From: Zymomonas mobilis
Lineage (GTDB): Bacteria; Pseudomonadota; Alphaproteobacteria; Sphingomonadales; Sphingomonadaceae
Assembly: GCF_006715975.1 (NCBI RefSeq)
Contig: NZ_VFOF01000001.1
Location: 506,001 to 570,000 of the forward strand
DNA length: 64,000 nt
Direction: 5' to 3'
Position 1 is the stretch's first letter, and each line of letters opens with the position of its first letter. A program made the translations under genes and the position numbers. Below are positions 35,577-44,265 of this stretch, piece after piece. The notes beneath the pieces were generated by a model. The model was not told where the DNA came from and searched no databases. It was given only the letters and a program-made list of their open reading frames with translations.

Positions 35577-36245
35577 ATGAATTCTAGTTTACAGCATATC
35601 GAGAATTGGATTTTTGACCTCGATAATACGCTTTATCCTCCTGACGCTGATCTTTTTACCCATATAGATAAGCGCATGGCTTATTATATTTCGGTGAAGT
35701 TGAACCTGCCGCTGGAGAAATCCCAGAAATTGCAGCAGGATTACTATTTGAAATATGGTGCCTCTTTGGTTGGGTTATATCGGTATCACAATATCGATCC
35801 TTATGAATATCTGGCCTATGTCCATAATATCGAAATGAACAGCCTGTCTCCCGATCTTGAATTGAGAAAATCAATCGAGAATTTACCGGGGCGGAAATGG
35901 ATTTTCACCAATGGCGATCAACCTTATGCAGAACAGGTTTTAGAGCGCCGTGGGTTGTCCGGTGTGTTCGAAGGAGTCTTCGATATTCATTCTTCGCAAT
36001 ATCGTCCGAAACCTGACCCATCCTGTTATCAACTAATGTTAGAGAAGTTTCAGGCTGAACCGGAGCAATCGCTTTTCGTTGACGATATGGCCTGTAATTT
36101 ATTGCCGGCCAAAGATCAGGGTATGACCACCGTTTGGGTCAATCATGGATTGAAAGGACAGGATGGCCATATTACGGAAGGCCATGAAAAGATTGATTAC
36201 GAAATTTATGATGTCGGTTCTTGGTTAAAAGAGATAACAGCGTAA
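35577..36245 (+). CDS. HAD-family pyrimidine 5'-nucleotidase
   Basis: This 222-residue HAD phosphatase of the SDT1/PHM8-like group has motif I FDLDNTLYPP (about 13-22), motif II IFTNGD, the lysine motif YRPKPDPSCY and the metal motif LFVDDMACNLLPAK. This group removes phosphate from pyrimidine or noncanonical nucleoside monophosphates. It lies 33 bases before dapD on the same strand and may share its transcript. Confidence 0.86.
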   Translation: MNSSLQHIENWIFDLDNTLYPPDADLFTHIDKRMAYYISVKLNLPLEKSQKLQQDYYLKYGASLVGLYRYHNIDPYEYLAYVHNIEMNSLSPDLELRKSIENLPGRKWIFTNGDQPYAEQVLERRGLSGVFEGVFDIHSSQYRPKPDPSCYQLMLEKFQAEPEQSLFVDDMACNLLPAKDQGMTTVWVNHGLKGQDGHITEGHEKIDYEIYDVGSWLKEITA

Positions 36246-36278
36246 ATTCAATTTATTGTTATAAAGAAAGAAATCAGG

Positions 36279-37109
36279 ATGTCTGATCTTATCAAGATTA
36301 TCGACCAAGCCTTTGAAGACCGTGCAAAAATTACGCCGGCTACAGGTGGTGAAATTGCCGAAGCCGTTGAAGAAGCTTTGGCCTTATTGGATTCCGGTAA
36401 AAGGCGCGTTGCTGAACCGGGCGCAAACGGTGAATGGGTTGTCAACCAGTGGTTGAAGAAGGCTGTTCTTTTGTCTTTCCGTCTGACCGGTAATGCACCA
36501 ATGAATGGTGGTTATGACAAAGTGCCGCTGAAATATGCCAATTGGAGCGAAGAGCAGTTCCAAAAAGCCGGTTTCCGTGCTGTTCCAGGTGCAGTTGTTC
36601 GTCGGGGCGCCTTTATTTCAAAAGGTGCGGTTTTGATGCCGAGCTTTGTTAATATCGGTGCTTATGTTGGCGAAAACACCATGGTTGATACATGGGCAAC
36701 CGTTGGTTCTTGCGCTCAGATCGGTGCCAATGTTCATATTTCAGGTGGTGCTGGCATCGGCGGCGTTCTTGAACCATTGCAGGCTGGCCCTGTTATTATT
36801 GGTGATAATGCTTTCATCGGTGCACGTTCTGAAGTTGCCGAAGGTGTTACTGTTGGTGAAGGTGCCGTTCTGTCGATGGGCGTCTTTATTGGGGCTTCGA
36901 CCCGTATCGTGGATCGTGCAACTGGCGAAATCCACATGGGTAAAGTGCCACCTTATGCTGTGGTTGTTCCGGGCAGCTTGCCGGGTAAGCCTTTGCCGGA
37001 TGGTCGCCCGGGACCTTCGCTTTATTGTGCCGTTATTGTTAAAACAGCCGATGAACGCACTCGTTCAAAGACCAGCATTAACCAGCTGTTGAGAGAAGCT
37101 CAAAACTAA
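36279..37109 (+). CDS. dapD: Tetrahydrodipicolinate N-succinyltransferase DapD
   Basis: The 276-residue acyltransferase commits tetrahydrodipicolinate to the succinylated branch of lysine/diaminopimelate synthesis. It has a helical N-terminal domain and a left-handed beta-helix of hexapeptide repeats (about 105-240, with [20 protein letters not shown] and [14 protein letters not shown]). Family motifs include YDKVPLKY and KTSINQLLR at the C-terminus. A terminator follows. Confidence 0.96.
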   Translation: MSDLIKIIDQAFEDRAKITPATGGEIAEAVEEALALLDSGKRRVAEPGANGEWVVNQWLKKAVLLSFRLTGNAPMNGGYDKVPLKYANWSEEQFQKAGFRAVPGAVVRRGAFISKGAVLMPSFVNIGAYVGENTMVDTWATVGSCAQIGANVHISGGAGIGGVLEPLQAGPVIIGDNAFIGARSEVAEGVTVGEGAVLSMGVFIGASTRIVDRATGEIHMGKVPPYAVVVPGSLPGKPLPDGRPGPSLYCAVIVKTADERTRSKTSINQLLREAQN

Positions 37110-37467
37110 GTTTTCTTGCGAGAATTATTCAATGAAAGGTCGGTATTATGCCGGCCTTTTGTTGTTTTGGTCATCTGTTTTGAAAATAAGAAATCGTGTC
37201 AGAATAGGCTTATATCTTTAATCATTCGATCTAAGAGCTAAATTAACCCAGAAATAGCTAGATCACGAATTGTGGAGTGATTTCCTGCTGGAAATAAAAG
37301 CAGTTTTTAGGAAAGAATGCCCAATTTCGAAGGGGCATAAAGACTTATCAAAATAGAGTTGGGATATGAAAAGGCAGTTTAGAAAGCGATTTAGATAAAG
37401 CTTAATCAAAGTGGTTTTGACCGCCCTCCGGTAAAGATACCGGAAAAGCGGAAAATGATAGGAATTT
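37110..37467. other. 358-base region between convergent dapD and gmk
   Basis: It holds the dapD terminator at 37135-37163 and, near gmk, a compound hairpin (TCCGGTA 37427-37433 with TACCGGA 37438-37444) lacking a T tract. No gene is seen in between. Confidence 0.5.
37135..37163 (+). terminator. Terminator after dapD
   Basis: The stem AAAGGTCGG/CCGGCCTTT (one G-T pair) with loop TATTATG runs into TTGTTGTTTT. Confidence 0.7.
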
Positions 37468-38118
37468 CTAGTCTTCAGGTGGTGCCAATAATTTGCGGGT
37501 AAAGCCGATAAGGCCGATTTGACGACGGCGCTTAATTCTTTCGACCGTCAGAATATTTTTTACTTGCTTAACGCATTCATCCATATCGTCATTGATTAAC
37601 ACGTAATCATAGCCATCCCAGTGACTGATTTCGCTGGCAGCGCGTGCCATTCTTTTCTGGATGACTTCTTCAGAATCCGTTCCACGTCCTCTTAATCGAC
37701 GCTCCAACTCTTCAAAAGAGGGCGGCAGGATATAAACGCGGATGGTGTCACCGCTGGCTTGTTGCCAGAGTTGCTGCGCACCTTGCCAGTCGATATCAAA
37801 AAGAACGTCTTGTCCTTTATGAAGCATATCCTCGACAGGGGCGCGAGGTGTTCCATAACGGTTATCAAAAACATGTGCCCATTCCAGAAGCTGGTTTTCG
37901 GCGACCATGTTTTTGAAAGTAGGGACATCGACGAAATGATAGTCAACGCCATCTACTTCCCCCGGCCTTTTCGGGCGGGTGGTAACAGAGACCGACAGAT
38001 GAATTTCTTCATCATCGGCAAGTATTCTACGGGCAATAGTGGACTTACCTGCACCAGAGGGTGAGGATATGACAAAAAGAAGTCCACGGCGGGCTAGTCG
38101 AAAATTAGCTGAAGGCAT
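37468..38118 (-). CDS. gmk: Guanylate kinase
   Basis: The 216-residue enzyme phosphorylates GMP to GDP. It has the P-loop [10 protein letters not shown] (about 18-27), the GMP-binding TTRPKRPGEVDGVDYHFV, the LLEWAHVFDNRYGTP segment and the lid (LRGRGTDSEEVIQKRM). It is monocistronic on the minus strand. Confidence 0.96.
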   Translation of the reverse strand: MPSANFRLARRGLLFVISSPSGAGKSTIARRILADDEEIHLSVSVTTRPKRPGEVDGVDYHFVDVPTFKNMVAENQLLEWAHVFDNRYGTPRAPVEDMLHKGQDVLFDIDWQGAQQLWQQASGDTIRVYILPPSFEELERRLRGRGTDSEEVIQKRMARAASEISHWDGYDYVLINDDMDECVKQVKNILTVERIKRRRQIGLIGFTRKLLAPPED

Positions 38119-38206
38119 GGCAACCTTTTGCCTAAGCTGAGATGAAGGTCAAGGGGGAGAAGATAAGAATAACGCAGAAATAGAATATAATATAAGGCTA
38201 TAGAAA

Positions 38207-38243
38207 TAACAAAGGACGCATTTTGGAAAATGCGCCCTTGTTT
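38207..38243 (-). terminator. Minus-strand terminator after the glycine-rich protein gene
   Basis: The stem CGCATTTT/AAAATGCG is extended by AGG/CCT across one mismatch. Read on the minus strand it is followed by TTTGTTATTT. Confidence 0.5.
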
Positions 38244-38273
38244 GAAGGAATCAGTTTTGTTCGGACGATAATA

Positions 38274-38741
38274 TCAACGGCAACGGATTTTGTTGCGATC
38301 AATCTGTCGACCAATAAGAGCGCCACCACCTGCGCCCAAAAGGGTACCAATGGTCTTGGAACCACCCGGCGCGATGACATCACCGAGTAAGCCGCCACCC
38401 AGCGCACCAATAATGGTACCGGTCGTACCATCAGAGCGATGGCAATAATAACGGCCATCACCGCCGCGATATATACGATCATTGGGGCCTAAACGGGAGT
38501 CACGATAGCCACCGCCGCGACGACCACCGCCGCCACCGCGACCATAATAGCCATCATCACGGCCACCACCGTTGCCACCGCGATAACCACCGCGGTCATC
38601 TCTATTATCCCGCCCCTGATATCTGCCATCATTGCGGTCACCGTAGTAATTCGGCGGAGGTGATCCTCCCGGCGGTTGCGCCTGCACCGCTGATAAAGGC
38701 GCCATCAATATGAGTGCCAGAGCAAACGATAACCGTTTCAC
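38274..38741 (-). CDS. Secreted glycine-rich protein with glycine-zipper 2TM domain
   Basis: This 155-residue protein has a signal peptide (residues 1-21, cleavage likely after VQA). A low-complexity segment rich in Gly, Arg, Asp and Tyr (about 25-90, with RGG-like repeats) is followed by a C-terminal glycine zipper (GTIIGALGGGLLGDVI, GTLLGAGGGALIGRQ) like the 17-kDa antigen/SlyB family. It has no lipobox, so it is probably periplasmic or outer-membrane associated without a lipid anchor. The function is unknown. Confidence 0.82.
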   Translation of the reverse strand: MKRLSFALALILMAPLSAVQAQPPGGSPPPNYYGDRNDGRYQGRDNRDDRGGYRGGNGGGRDDGYYGRGGGGGRRGGGYRDSRLGPNDRIYRGGDGRYYCHRSDGTTGTIIGALGGGLLGDVIAPGGSKTIGTLLGAGGGALIGRQIDRNKIRCR

Positions 38742-38874
38742 TGTTTTGTCCTCTCGCTCGGAAATTATTTAAGCATCATAAAAAATGATGTGTTGTTGAG
38801 TTACTTTTACAACCTTAAATATGAGCGTAGGATTAAGAAATAGAACAGCCAATTGAAATGTTTCTATCCAAATC

Positions 38875-39273
38875 TCAACAAAAAATAAGGATGATCTGTC
38901 CAATTAGGCCGATAATACCGGCTATCCATATGATGCTGCGTAAATAGGGAACACCAAAAGCATAAAGTGGTAAATAAATCAGGCGAGAACCGACATATAA
39001 TTCCGCCGTTATTTCGCTGTAATAACCATTATGCCCGAGATAGAGATTCGCCAGTAATGCGCCAATGAATAAGGGAAGTGTTTCAAAGAGATTGGCCTGA
39101 GCGCGGCTTAATCTTCCTGCCATGGGAGAAGGGGGAGGAAGGGTTTCGTCTCTCGTACCGACATTCCATTTATAGCCGTATTGACGTGTCTTGAAATGGG
39201 CAGCCAAAAAAATCTGTAATAATGCCAGCAATAACACTATACCCAAAAGGTAAAATTCAGGCGGCTTGGTCAT
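38875..39273 (-). CDS. MAPEG-family membrane protein
   Basis: The 132-residue protein has four membrane segments and the MAPEG pattern RAQANLFETLPLFIGALL and YVGSRLIYLPLYAFG. Eukaryotic relatives are glutathione- or eicosanoid-metabolising enzymes; the role of bacterial members is mostly unknown. It stands alone on the minus strand. Confidence 0.85.
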   Translation of the reverse strand: MTKPPEFYLLGIVLLLALLQIFLAAHFKTRQYGYKWNVGTRDETLPPPSPMAGRLSRAQANLFETLPLFIGALLANLYLGHNGYYSEITAELYVGSRLIYLPLYAFGVPYLRSIIWIAGIIGLIGQIILIFC

Positions 39274-39427
39274 AAAAATCCTTTTGTATTTGGGCTAGTG
39301 ATAGCCTTTTTGTTATGGGGTGGAAAATTTTATCCCGAACCAAGGATTCTGGGGAATCAATAATTCCGCCATAATCGATGATTATCGTCACTGATATTAT
39401 CGTAAATTAGACAGGATATAGATAGCT

Positions 39428-39649
39428 ATGGCCAATATACTTTCGGTGCTTATTGGTTTTGTCTCTTTAATTTCAGTTGCTGTCGCTTTCCTGCCTTTTT
39501 TTGGATGGTTGAACTGGATTATTATCCCGTTACCTGTCATCGGTTTAGCGATTGGATGTCTTTCCAGAAAAATGAGTGGTCGCCGTATTAATATATTGGC
39601 TATTTTGCTGGGCTTATTCCGCCTTATTATTGGTGGAGGCATTTTCTAG
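39428..39649 (+). CDS. Small two-helix membrane protein
   Basis: This 73-residue protein has three short hydrophobic stretches (about 3-25, 28-45 and 56-73) separated by RKMSGRR. The hydrophobic pattern and coding direction favour this frame over the antisense 81-codon frame. I do not recognise the family. The start ATG is preceded by AGGATA. Confidence 0.6.
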   Translation: MANILSVLIGFVSLISVAVAFLPFFGWLNWIIIPLPVIGLAIGCLSRKMSGRRINILAILLGLFRLIIGGGIF

Positions 39650-39899
39650 GGAAAGCCGTTCCATCTCTAATGTATTAGGTAAAATGACATGCTGTTTTAG
39701 AAGGGCGGTGACGCTGCCTTTCTCTGGCTAATTTTTGCCAATCGTTTTATAAAATCCCGTTATTTCCAGATTTTCTTCCAAGGATATCTATGCCTTTCCC
39801 TGTTAAAACCGAAATATCCGGTCAGCGATGTCGGACGTTATTATTTCGGAATCTATCTTATTTAACTCTGTATTTTGTTCCTGCCGGAGGGGAAGGTTA

Positions 39900-41009
39900 A
39901 TGAGCGACAATGTTCGTAATTTTATCGTCGATGATGACGATGATGGTATCCGTCTTGATCGTTGGTTTCAGCGCCATTTACCGGATACTGGTTTTGCCCG
40001 CATAGCGCGTTGGACAAGAACCGGGCAGATCCGTCTGGATGGTCATCGGGCTTCCCCCGGATCAAGAATTTTAGCCGGACAGTCCATTCGGGTACCGCCT
40101 GCGGAGCCCAATGTCCAAAATGATCGCCCGACAAAACCGTCACGTCCGGAATTATCCGAAGCCGAGGTTGAGTTTGCGCGTTCCTTAGTCATCCATCGGG
40201 ATAATGCCGCAATCGTTGTGAATAAACCGGCGGGATTGGCCACCCAAGGCGGGACAAAAACGCATTACCATTTGGATGGTTTATTGGATGGGTTGCAGTT
40301 TGATGCCCCATCACGTCCGAAATTGGTGCATCGTCTAGATAAAGATACATCAGGTGTTCTGCTGCTCGCTCGTTCGGCAAACAATGCCAGTATTTTTTCC
40401 AAAGCCTTTTCAGGACGGACTGCCCATAAAGTTTATTGGGCATTGGTTGTGGGTGTGCCATCCATTACCGAAGGTCTGATCGATTTGCCTTTGGCACGTC
40501 AGCCGGGCAGCGGCGGCGAAAAAATGCATGTGGATGAGGAAAACGGTGCGCATGCAAAAACGCTTTATCGCGTTATCGAGCGTGCCGGCAATGCAGCATG
40601 CTGGTTAGAATTACAGCCTTTGACTGGTCGTACCCATCAGCTGCGTGCTCATCTTTCTGCTATTGGCTTTCCGATTGTCGGCGATGGTAAATATGGTGGC
40701 AAAGAAGCCTTTTTGACCGGTGGTGTCAGCCGGAAAATGCATCTTCATGCCAGACGTTTGGTTATACCCCATCCCAATGGCGGCAATCTAGATGTGCATG
40801 CCGATTTGCCGGAGCATTTTCTGGAAAGTATGAGCTTGCTCGGTTTTGATCTCGAAAATGGCTATGATCAGCCTCTGAATGGCGAAAAAGTCATTGATAA
40901 AGAAGCCGAAAAAATTGCCGAGGGACGTCGCGCGCGTGACCGCCGTCGAGCAAGAAAAGGGGAAAGACGTAACCGCTCTTCACTGCGGGGACAGGATCGG
41001 AAACGGTAG
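39900..41009 (+). CDS. RluC/RluD-type rRNA pseudouridine synthase
   Basis: This enzyme of about 369 residues isomerises uridines in 23S rRNA. An N-terminal S4 domain (about 12-60, RLDRWFQRHLPDTGFA) precedes the synthase domain with the catalytic motif HRLDKDTSGVLLLA (Asp near residue 145) and LTGRTHQLRAHL. A basic C-terminal tail (RARDRRRARKGERRNRS) is unusual. The start is ATG 39900 with GGAGGGG upstream. The substrate sites (RluC- or RluD-type) are not resolved. Confidence 0.9.
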   Translation: MSDNVRNFIVDDDDDGIRLDRWFQRHLPDTGFARIARWTRTGQIRLDGHRASPGSRILAGQSIRVPPAEPNVQNDRPTKPSRPELSEAEVEFARSLVIHRDNAAIVVNKPAGLATQGGTKTHYHLDGLLDGLQFDAPSRPKLVHRLDKDTSGVLLLARSANNASIFSKAFSGRTAHKVYWALVVGVPSITEGLIDLPLARQPGSGGEKMHVDEENGAHAKTLYRVIERAGNAACWLELQPLTGRTHQLRAHLSAIGFPIVGDGKYGGKEAFLTGGVSRKMHLHARRLVIPHPNGGNLDVHADLPEHFLESMSLLGFDLENGYDQPLNGEKVIDKEAEKIAEGRRARDRRRARKGERRNRSSLRGQDRKR

Positions 41010-41048
41010 TTTGCCGTCCTTTTTCTGGTTTTGCTTTTGAACTTTGCC

Positions 41049-41077
41049 TATGCTGCTTTGGTGCAGCATAGCATTTT
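41049..41077 (+). terminator. Terminator-like hairpin after the pseudouridine synthase gene
   Basis: Perfect 8-bp stem TATGCTGC/GCAGCATA with a 6-base loop, followed by GCATTTTATT. The T tract is imperfect. Confidence 0.5.
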
Positions 41078-41118
41078 ATTATCTATCCTACCGGCAATAG
41101 CAAAAGAAGTGTGGCAGC

Positions 41119-41409
41119 GTGATTCCCAAAAATGCCTATAACCGGATAGCCCGACAATTAAATCAGGCGGGAGAAAATAGCCGACAATGGAAGGAAAGTG
41201 CCTTCGGTATTGTTAAGGCTTGTCGGCGGCGGATGTTTGTCCTGTCAGCTTGTCGGGTGGTTGGGGCTTTATTGCTGACTTTTGCTATTTTCCTGTTGCA
41301 GACGCCCCGTTTCTTTCCATGGGATCAACGGTGGCTGGATGCTATGGTTGTTACCAGTTTCGTTATTATGCTGATCCCTCAGATATTGATCAGGTGGCAA
41401 AAGCCATAA
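41119..41409 (+). CDS. Small membrane protein of unknown function
   Basis: This 96-residue protein starts at GTG 41119. A basic N-terminal part (NRIARQLNQAGENSRQWKES) precedes two membrane helices (about 42-60 and 72-90). It lies 26 bases before the ATP12-type chaperone gene on the same strand and may be coupled to it. No family is recognised. Confidence 0.6.
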   Translation: MIPKNAYNRIARQLNQAGENSRQWKESAFGIVKACRRRMFVLSACRVVGALLLTFAIFLLQTPRFFPWDQRWLDAMVVTSFVIMLIPQILIRWQKP

Positions 41410-41435
41410 ATTGAAAAGAGACGAGTTTTCCTGAC

Positions 41436-42140
41436 ATGAAAAGAAAACGTTTTTATAAAGAAGTCGCGGTTGAAAATGCAGAAACCGGCTTTATCGTAAA
41501 ACTCGATAATCGTCAGATCATGACTCCGGCCAGAAATCCTTTAATTCTGCCGACTCGCGCTTTGGCTGAAGCCATTGCCGAAGAATGGAGCAAACAAACA
41601 AAGGAAATAGATCCAGAGTCGATGCCTATAACCGGCTATGCTAATGCGGCGGTTGATCTAGTGCCGGACAGATATGACGACTTCGTCGCTGGTATTCGGC
41701 AATTCGCGGAAAGCGATGTGACCTGTTACCGTGCTGAAAGCCCCCAAAGTTTGGTCAATTTAGAAATTGAATTATGGGAGCCTTTGCTGGAATGGGCAGA
41801 AAAACGCTTTGATATCCATTTCCATCGGGTTGCCGGTATTATTCATAAAAAACAGCCTGAATTAACCTTGGAACGTATCGGGACGGCTGTTTCCGATTTT
41901 AATAATTTTGAGATCGTCGCACTGACGCAATTATCAACTATTTCAGGATCACTGGTTATTCCGCTTGCTATACTGGCAGATGAAATTACACCTGAAAAAG
42001 CTTTTGATGCCGCTCATATCGACGAAATATGGCAGGCTGAACAATGGGGGCAGGATGAAGTTGCGGCCAACGCCCTTAAGCGCCGACGTCGTGATTTTCT
42101 AGCAGCTGCCCGTTTTTTCAGTCTGGTAAATACAAACTAA
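41436..42140 (+). CDS. ATP12-family F1-ATPase assembly chaperone
   Basis: This 234-residue protein matches the ATP12 family: KRFYKEVAVENAETGFIVKLD, RALAEAIAEEWSKQ, PITGYANAAVDL and DVTCYRAESPQSLV. The mitochondrial homologue protects the F1 alpha subunit during assembly; alphaproteobacterial copies are thought to do the same for ATP synthase. It is followed by a HAD phosphatase gene in the same operon. Confidence 0.92.
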   Translation: MKRKRFYKEVAVENAETGFIVKLDNRQIMTPARNPLILPTRALAEAIAEEWSKQTKEIDPESMPITGYANAAVDLVPDRYDDFVAGIRQFAESDVTCYRAESPQSLVNLEIELWEPLLEWAEKRFDIHFHRVAGIIHKKQPELTLERIGTAVSDFNNFEIVALTQLSTISGSLVIPLAILADEITPEKAFDAAHIDEIWQAEQWGQDEVAANALKRRRRDFLAAARFFSLVNTN

Positions 42141-42168
42141 AAACGGTCAAAACCGGTTAAAAGGAAGG

Positions 42169-42813
42169 ATGGCTGAAATGACAGGGCAAAAATCATGGGC
42201 TTTTTTAGCCCAAAATGATTTGGGGGAAGGCGAAGCCCCTCTCGCTTTGATTTTCGATTGCGATGGCACTTTGTTGAATAGTTTGCCCGTTTATGAACGC
42301 GCTTGGCGCGCAACATGGGGTGAATTAGGCTATTCCATGGATCATAGCTGGTATCAGCCTCGTTCCGGATTTTCCGAAGATAATCTGATCTCGGCTTTTG
42401 AAGAAAAAATCGGCAAGAAAGTCGATCATACCGCCATTTCCGAGAAGATCAGAACTCATTATCTTGCCAACATACAGCATGTTGTCGAAATCACCCCGAT
42501 CGCTGATATTGCGCGTAATGCCTATGGGTTTTTTCCTATGGCTGTAGCCTCTTGTGCACCGCGTGCTTTGTTGGTCGAAGGCTTGAAAATGGTCGGCTTG
42601 TTCGATTTGTTTAATGTCGTTCTTTCAGTTGACGATATCGGCATACCGAAACCAGCACCGGATATTTTCTTGAAAGCGGCCGAAATATTGGGTGTTAAGC
42701 CAGAAAAATGTCTGGTTTTTGAGGATAGTGTGACCGGATTTGAGGCCGCTGAACGTGCCAATATGCCGGTAATTGATGTGGTTCCGATGGTTTCTGGTAA
42801 TATGAAAGACTAA
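42169..42813 (+). CDS. HAD-family phosphatase (phosphoglycolate phosphatase-like)
   Basis: This 214-residue protein has motif I IFDCDGTLLNS, a helical cap, motif III around GIPKPAPDIF and motif IV CLVFEDSVTGFEAAE. It resembles beta-phosphoglucomutase/phosphoglycolate phosphatase-like members; the substrate is not predictable. The start is either ATG 42169 or ATG 42178; the AAGGAAGG site lies between optimal spacings. It is downstream of the ATP12 gene. Confidence 0.85.
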   Translation: MAEMTGQKSWAFLAQNDLGEGEAPLALIFDCDGTLLNSLPVYERAWRATWGELGYSMDHSWYQPRSGFSEDNLISAFEEKIGKKVDHTAISEKIRTHYLANIQHVVEITPIADIARNAYGFFPMAVASCAPRALLVEGLKMVGLFDLFNVVLSVDDIGIPKPAPDIFLKAAEILGVKPEKCLVFEDSVTGFEAAERANMPVIDVVPMVSGNMKD

Positions 42814-42840
42814 ATTCTAAGCGCTTTCTCTGGAATGCAA

Positions 42841-42873
42841 AAGAAAGGCCATGCAAACGCATGGCCTTTCTTG
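42841..42873. terminator. Bidirectional terminator between HAD gene and nrdB
   Basis: Perfect 14-bp inverted repeat: AAGAAAGGCCATGC and GCATGGCCTTTCTT around loop AAAC, between convergent genes. Confidence 0.85.
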
Positions 42874-42900
42874 ATTCATCGGGTTTGATTCAGCTTTGTC

Positions 42901-43938
42901 TTAAGCTGGAAATAAGCCGTTTTCATCATCTGCATTTGCAATCGACGCTATATTCGATTGAGCGCTTCGACGCTGATCAAATGCACCCCAAACTTCATTC
43001 CAGTCACCTCTAGTGGCGGCTTTGGAATATTCAGTTGAGCGGGTTTCAAAGAAATTCGCATGTTCGACGCCATTTAAAAGCGGGGTCAACCAGGGCAATG
43101 GATGTTCTTCGATCATATAAATCGGTGAAAGACCAAGCTGGCTTAAGCGCCAATCCGCAATATAGCGGATATATTTCTTGATTTCTTTCGGGGTCATACC
43201 TTCAACAGGCCCCATTTCGAAAACCAGATCAATAAAGGCATCTTCAATTCTGACTGTTCTCTGGCAAACATTGAGGATGTCTTCTTTGACTTCTTTGGTC
43301 AGGCATTGGCGTTCCTGACAGAAGGTATGGAACAACCGGATAATGCCTTCGCAATGGAGAGATTCATCACGAACGCTCCATGAAACAATCTGCCCCATGC
43401 CCTTCATCTTGTTAAAGCGAGGGAAGTTCATCAGCATCGCGAAGCTGGCGAAAAGCTGGAGCCCTTCGGTGAAACCACCCATCATCGCGAGCGTGCGGGC
43501 AATATCCTGATCACTGCCCACATCAAAGGTGGCCAGGTAATCATGTTTGTCTTTCATTTCTTTATATTGAAGGAAAGCCGAATATTCGGCTTCGGGCATT
43601 CCGATGGTATCAAGCAAATGGGAATAGGCTGCAATATGAACCGTTTCCATATTACTAAAAGCCGTCAGCATCATTTTAACTTCGGTCGGGCGGAAAATCC
43701 GGCTGTATTTATCGAAGTAGCAATCCTGCACTTCGACATCAGCTTGTGTAAAGAAACGGAAAATCTGGGTTAACAAATTGCGTTCGTGATCGCTGAGCTT
43801 TTGCGCCCAATCCCGACAATCTTCGCCTAGCGGCACTTCTTCGGGAAGCCAATGAAGCTGTTGCTGCCGCTGCCAAAATTCAAAAGCCCATGGATACTCG
43901 AAAGGCTTGTAAACGGGCGATGCCTTAAGCAGGGACAT
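42901..43938 (-). CDS. nrdB: Ribonucleotide reductase class Ia beta subunit NrdB
   Basis: The 345-residue diiron-tyrosyl radical subunit supplies the radical for reducing ribonucleoside diphosphates. All metal ligands are present: Asp67, Glu98, His101, Glu158, Glu192 and His195, with the radical Tyr105 (METVHIAAYSHL) at the spacing of E. coli NrdB. The enzyme is oxygen-dependent. nrdA is not adjacent: the next upstream gene is divergent. The C-terminus is Ala/Asn/Asp rich. Two NrdR-like boxes lie upstream. Confidence 0.95.
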   Translation of the reverse strand: MSLLKASPVYKPFEYPWAFEFWQRQQQLHWLPEEVPLGEDCRDWAQKLSDHERNLLTQIFRFFTQADVEVQDCYFDKYSRIFRPTEVKMMLTAFSNMETVHIAAYSHLLDTIGMPEAEYSAFLQYKEMKDKHDYLATFDVGSDQDIARTLAMMGGFTEGLQLFASFAMLMNFPRFNKMKGMGQIVSWSVRDESLHCEGIIRLFHTFCQERQCLTKEVKEDILNVCQRTVRIEDAFIDLVFEMGPVEGMTPKEIKKYIRYIADWRLSQLGLSPIYMIEEHPLPWLTPLLNGVEHANFFETRSTEYSKAATRGDWNEVWGAFDQRRSAQSNIASIANADDENGLFPA

Positions 43939-44265
43939 AATGGCTGTTCCTTTGTAGAATGGAGATGTCGATCGAATCTGGCGATGCTAGCCTGTCGATT
44001 CTGAAAAAGATGTAGGACTCTACATATAGTGTTATAAAAAGTTTAGTAGCCATACATATAGAATATATAAAAATAGCTTATCAAAAAAATCACTCAAATT
44101 TTATCTGTGACCTAGCCAAAATGGCCGCTTTTGTGATTCATCGCTGTTTATGGCTATAAAGATAAAAAGAGGGGCTATCTCTCTTTAAAATTTTTGTTAG
44201 AAAAAGCCGCCATTGATAGAAACTATAACTTATCGGATATCCAAGGCCGGAGACTGGGAGATTTC
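43939..44265. other. 327-base divergent region between nrdB and the SGNH cluster
   Basis: It holds the nrdB promoter with two NrdR-box-like sites (44017-44032 and 44049-44064), and an AT-rich stretch ahead of the plus-strand acylation genes. No further gene is seen. Confidence 0.6.
44017..44064 (-). promoter_or_regulatory. Tandem NrdR-box-like operators upstream of nrdB
   Basis: Read toward nrdB, 44032-44017 is ACACTATATGTAGAGT, matching 14 of 16 positions of the NrdR palindrome ACAC-ATATAT-GTGT type. The second, weaker box (44064-44049, ATTCTATATGTATGGC) begins exactly 32 bp away, three helical turns, the spacing known for paired NrdR boxes. NrdR is an ATP/dATP-sensing repressor of reductase genes. 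Confidence 0.65.

Noticed and set aside
39397-39642. 81-codon minus-strand frame opposite the small membrane protein
   Set aside because: Its translation is Lys/Ile/Pro rich without structure, while the plus-strand frame gives a clean hydrophobic protein with an upstream binding site.
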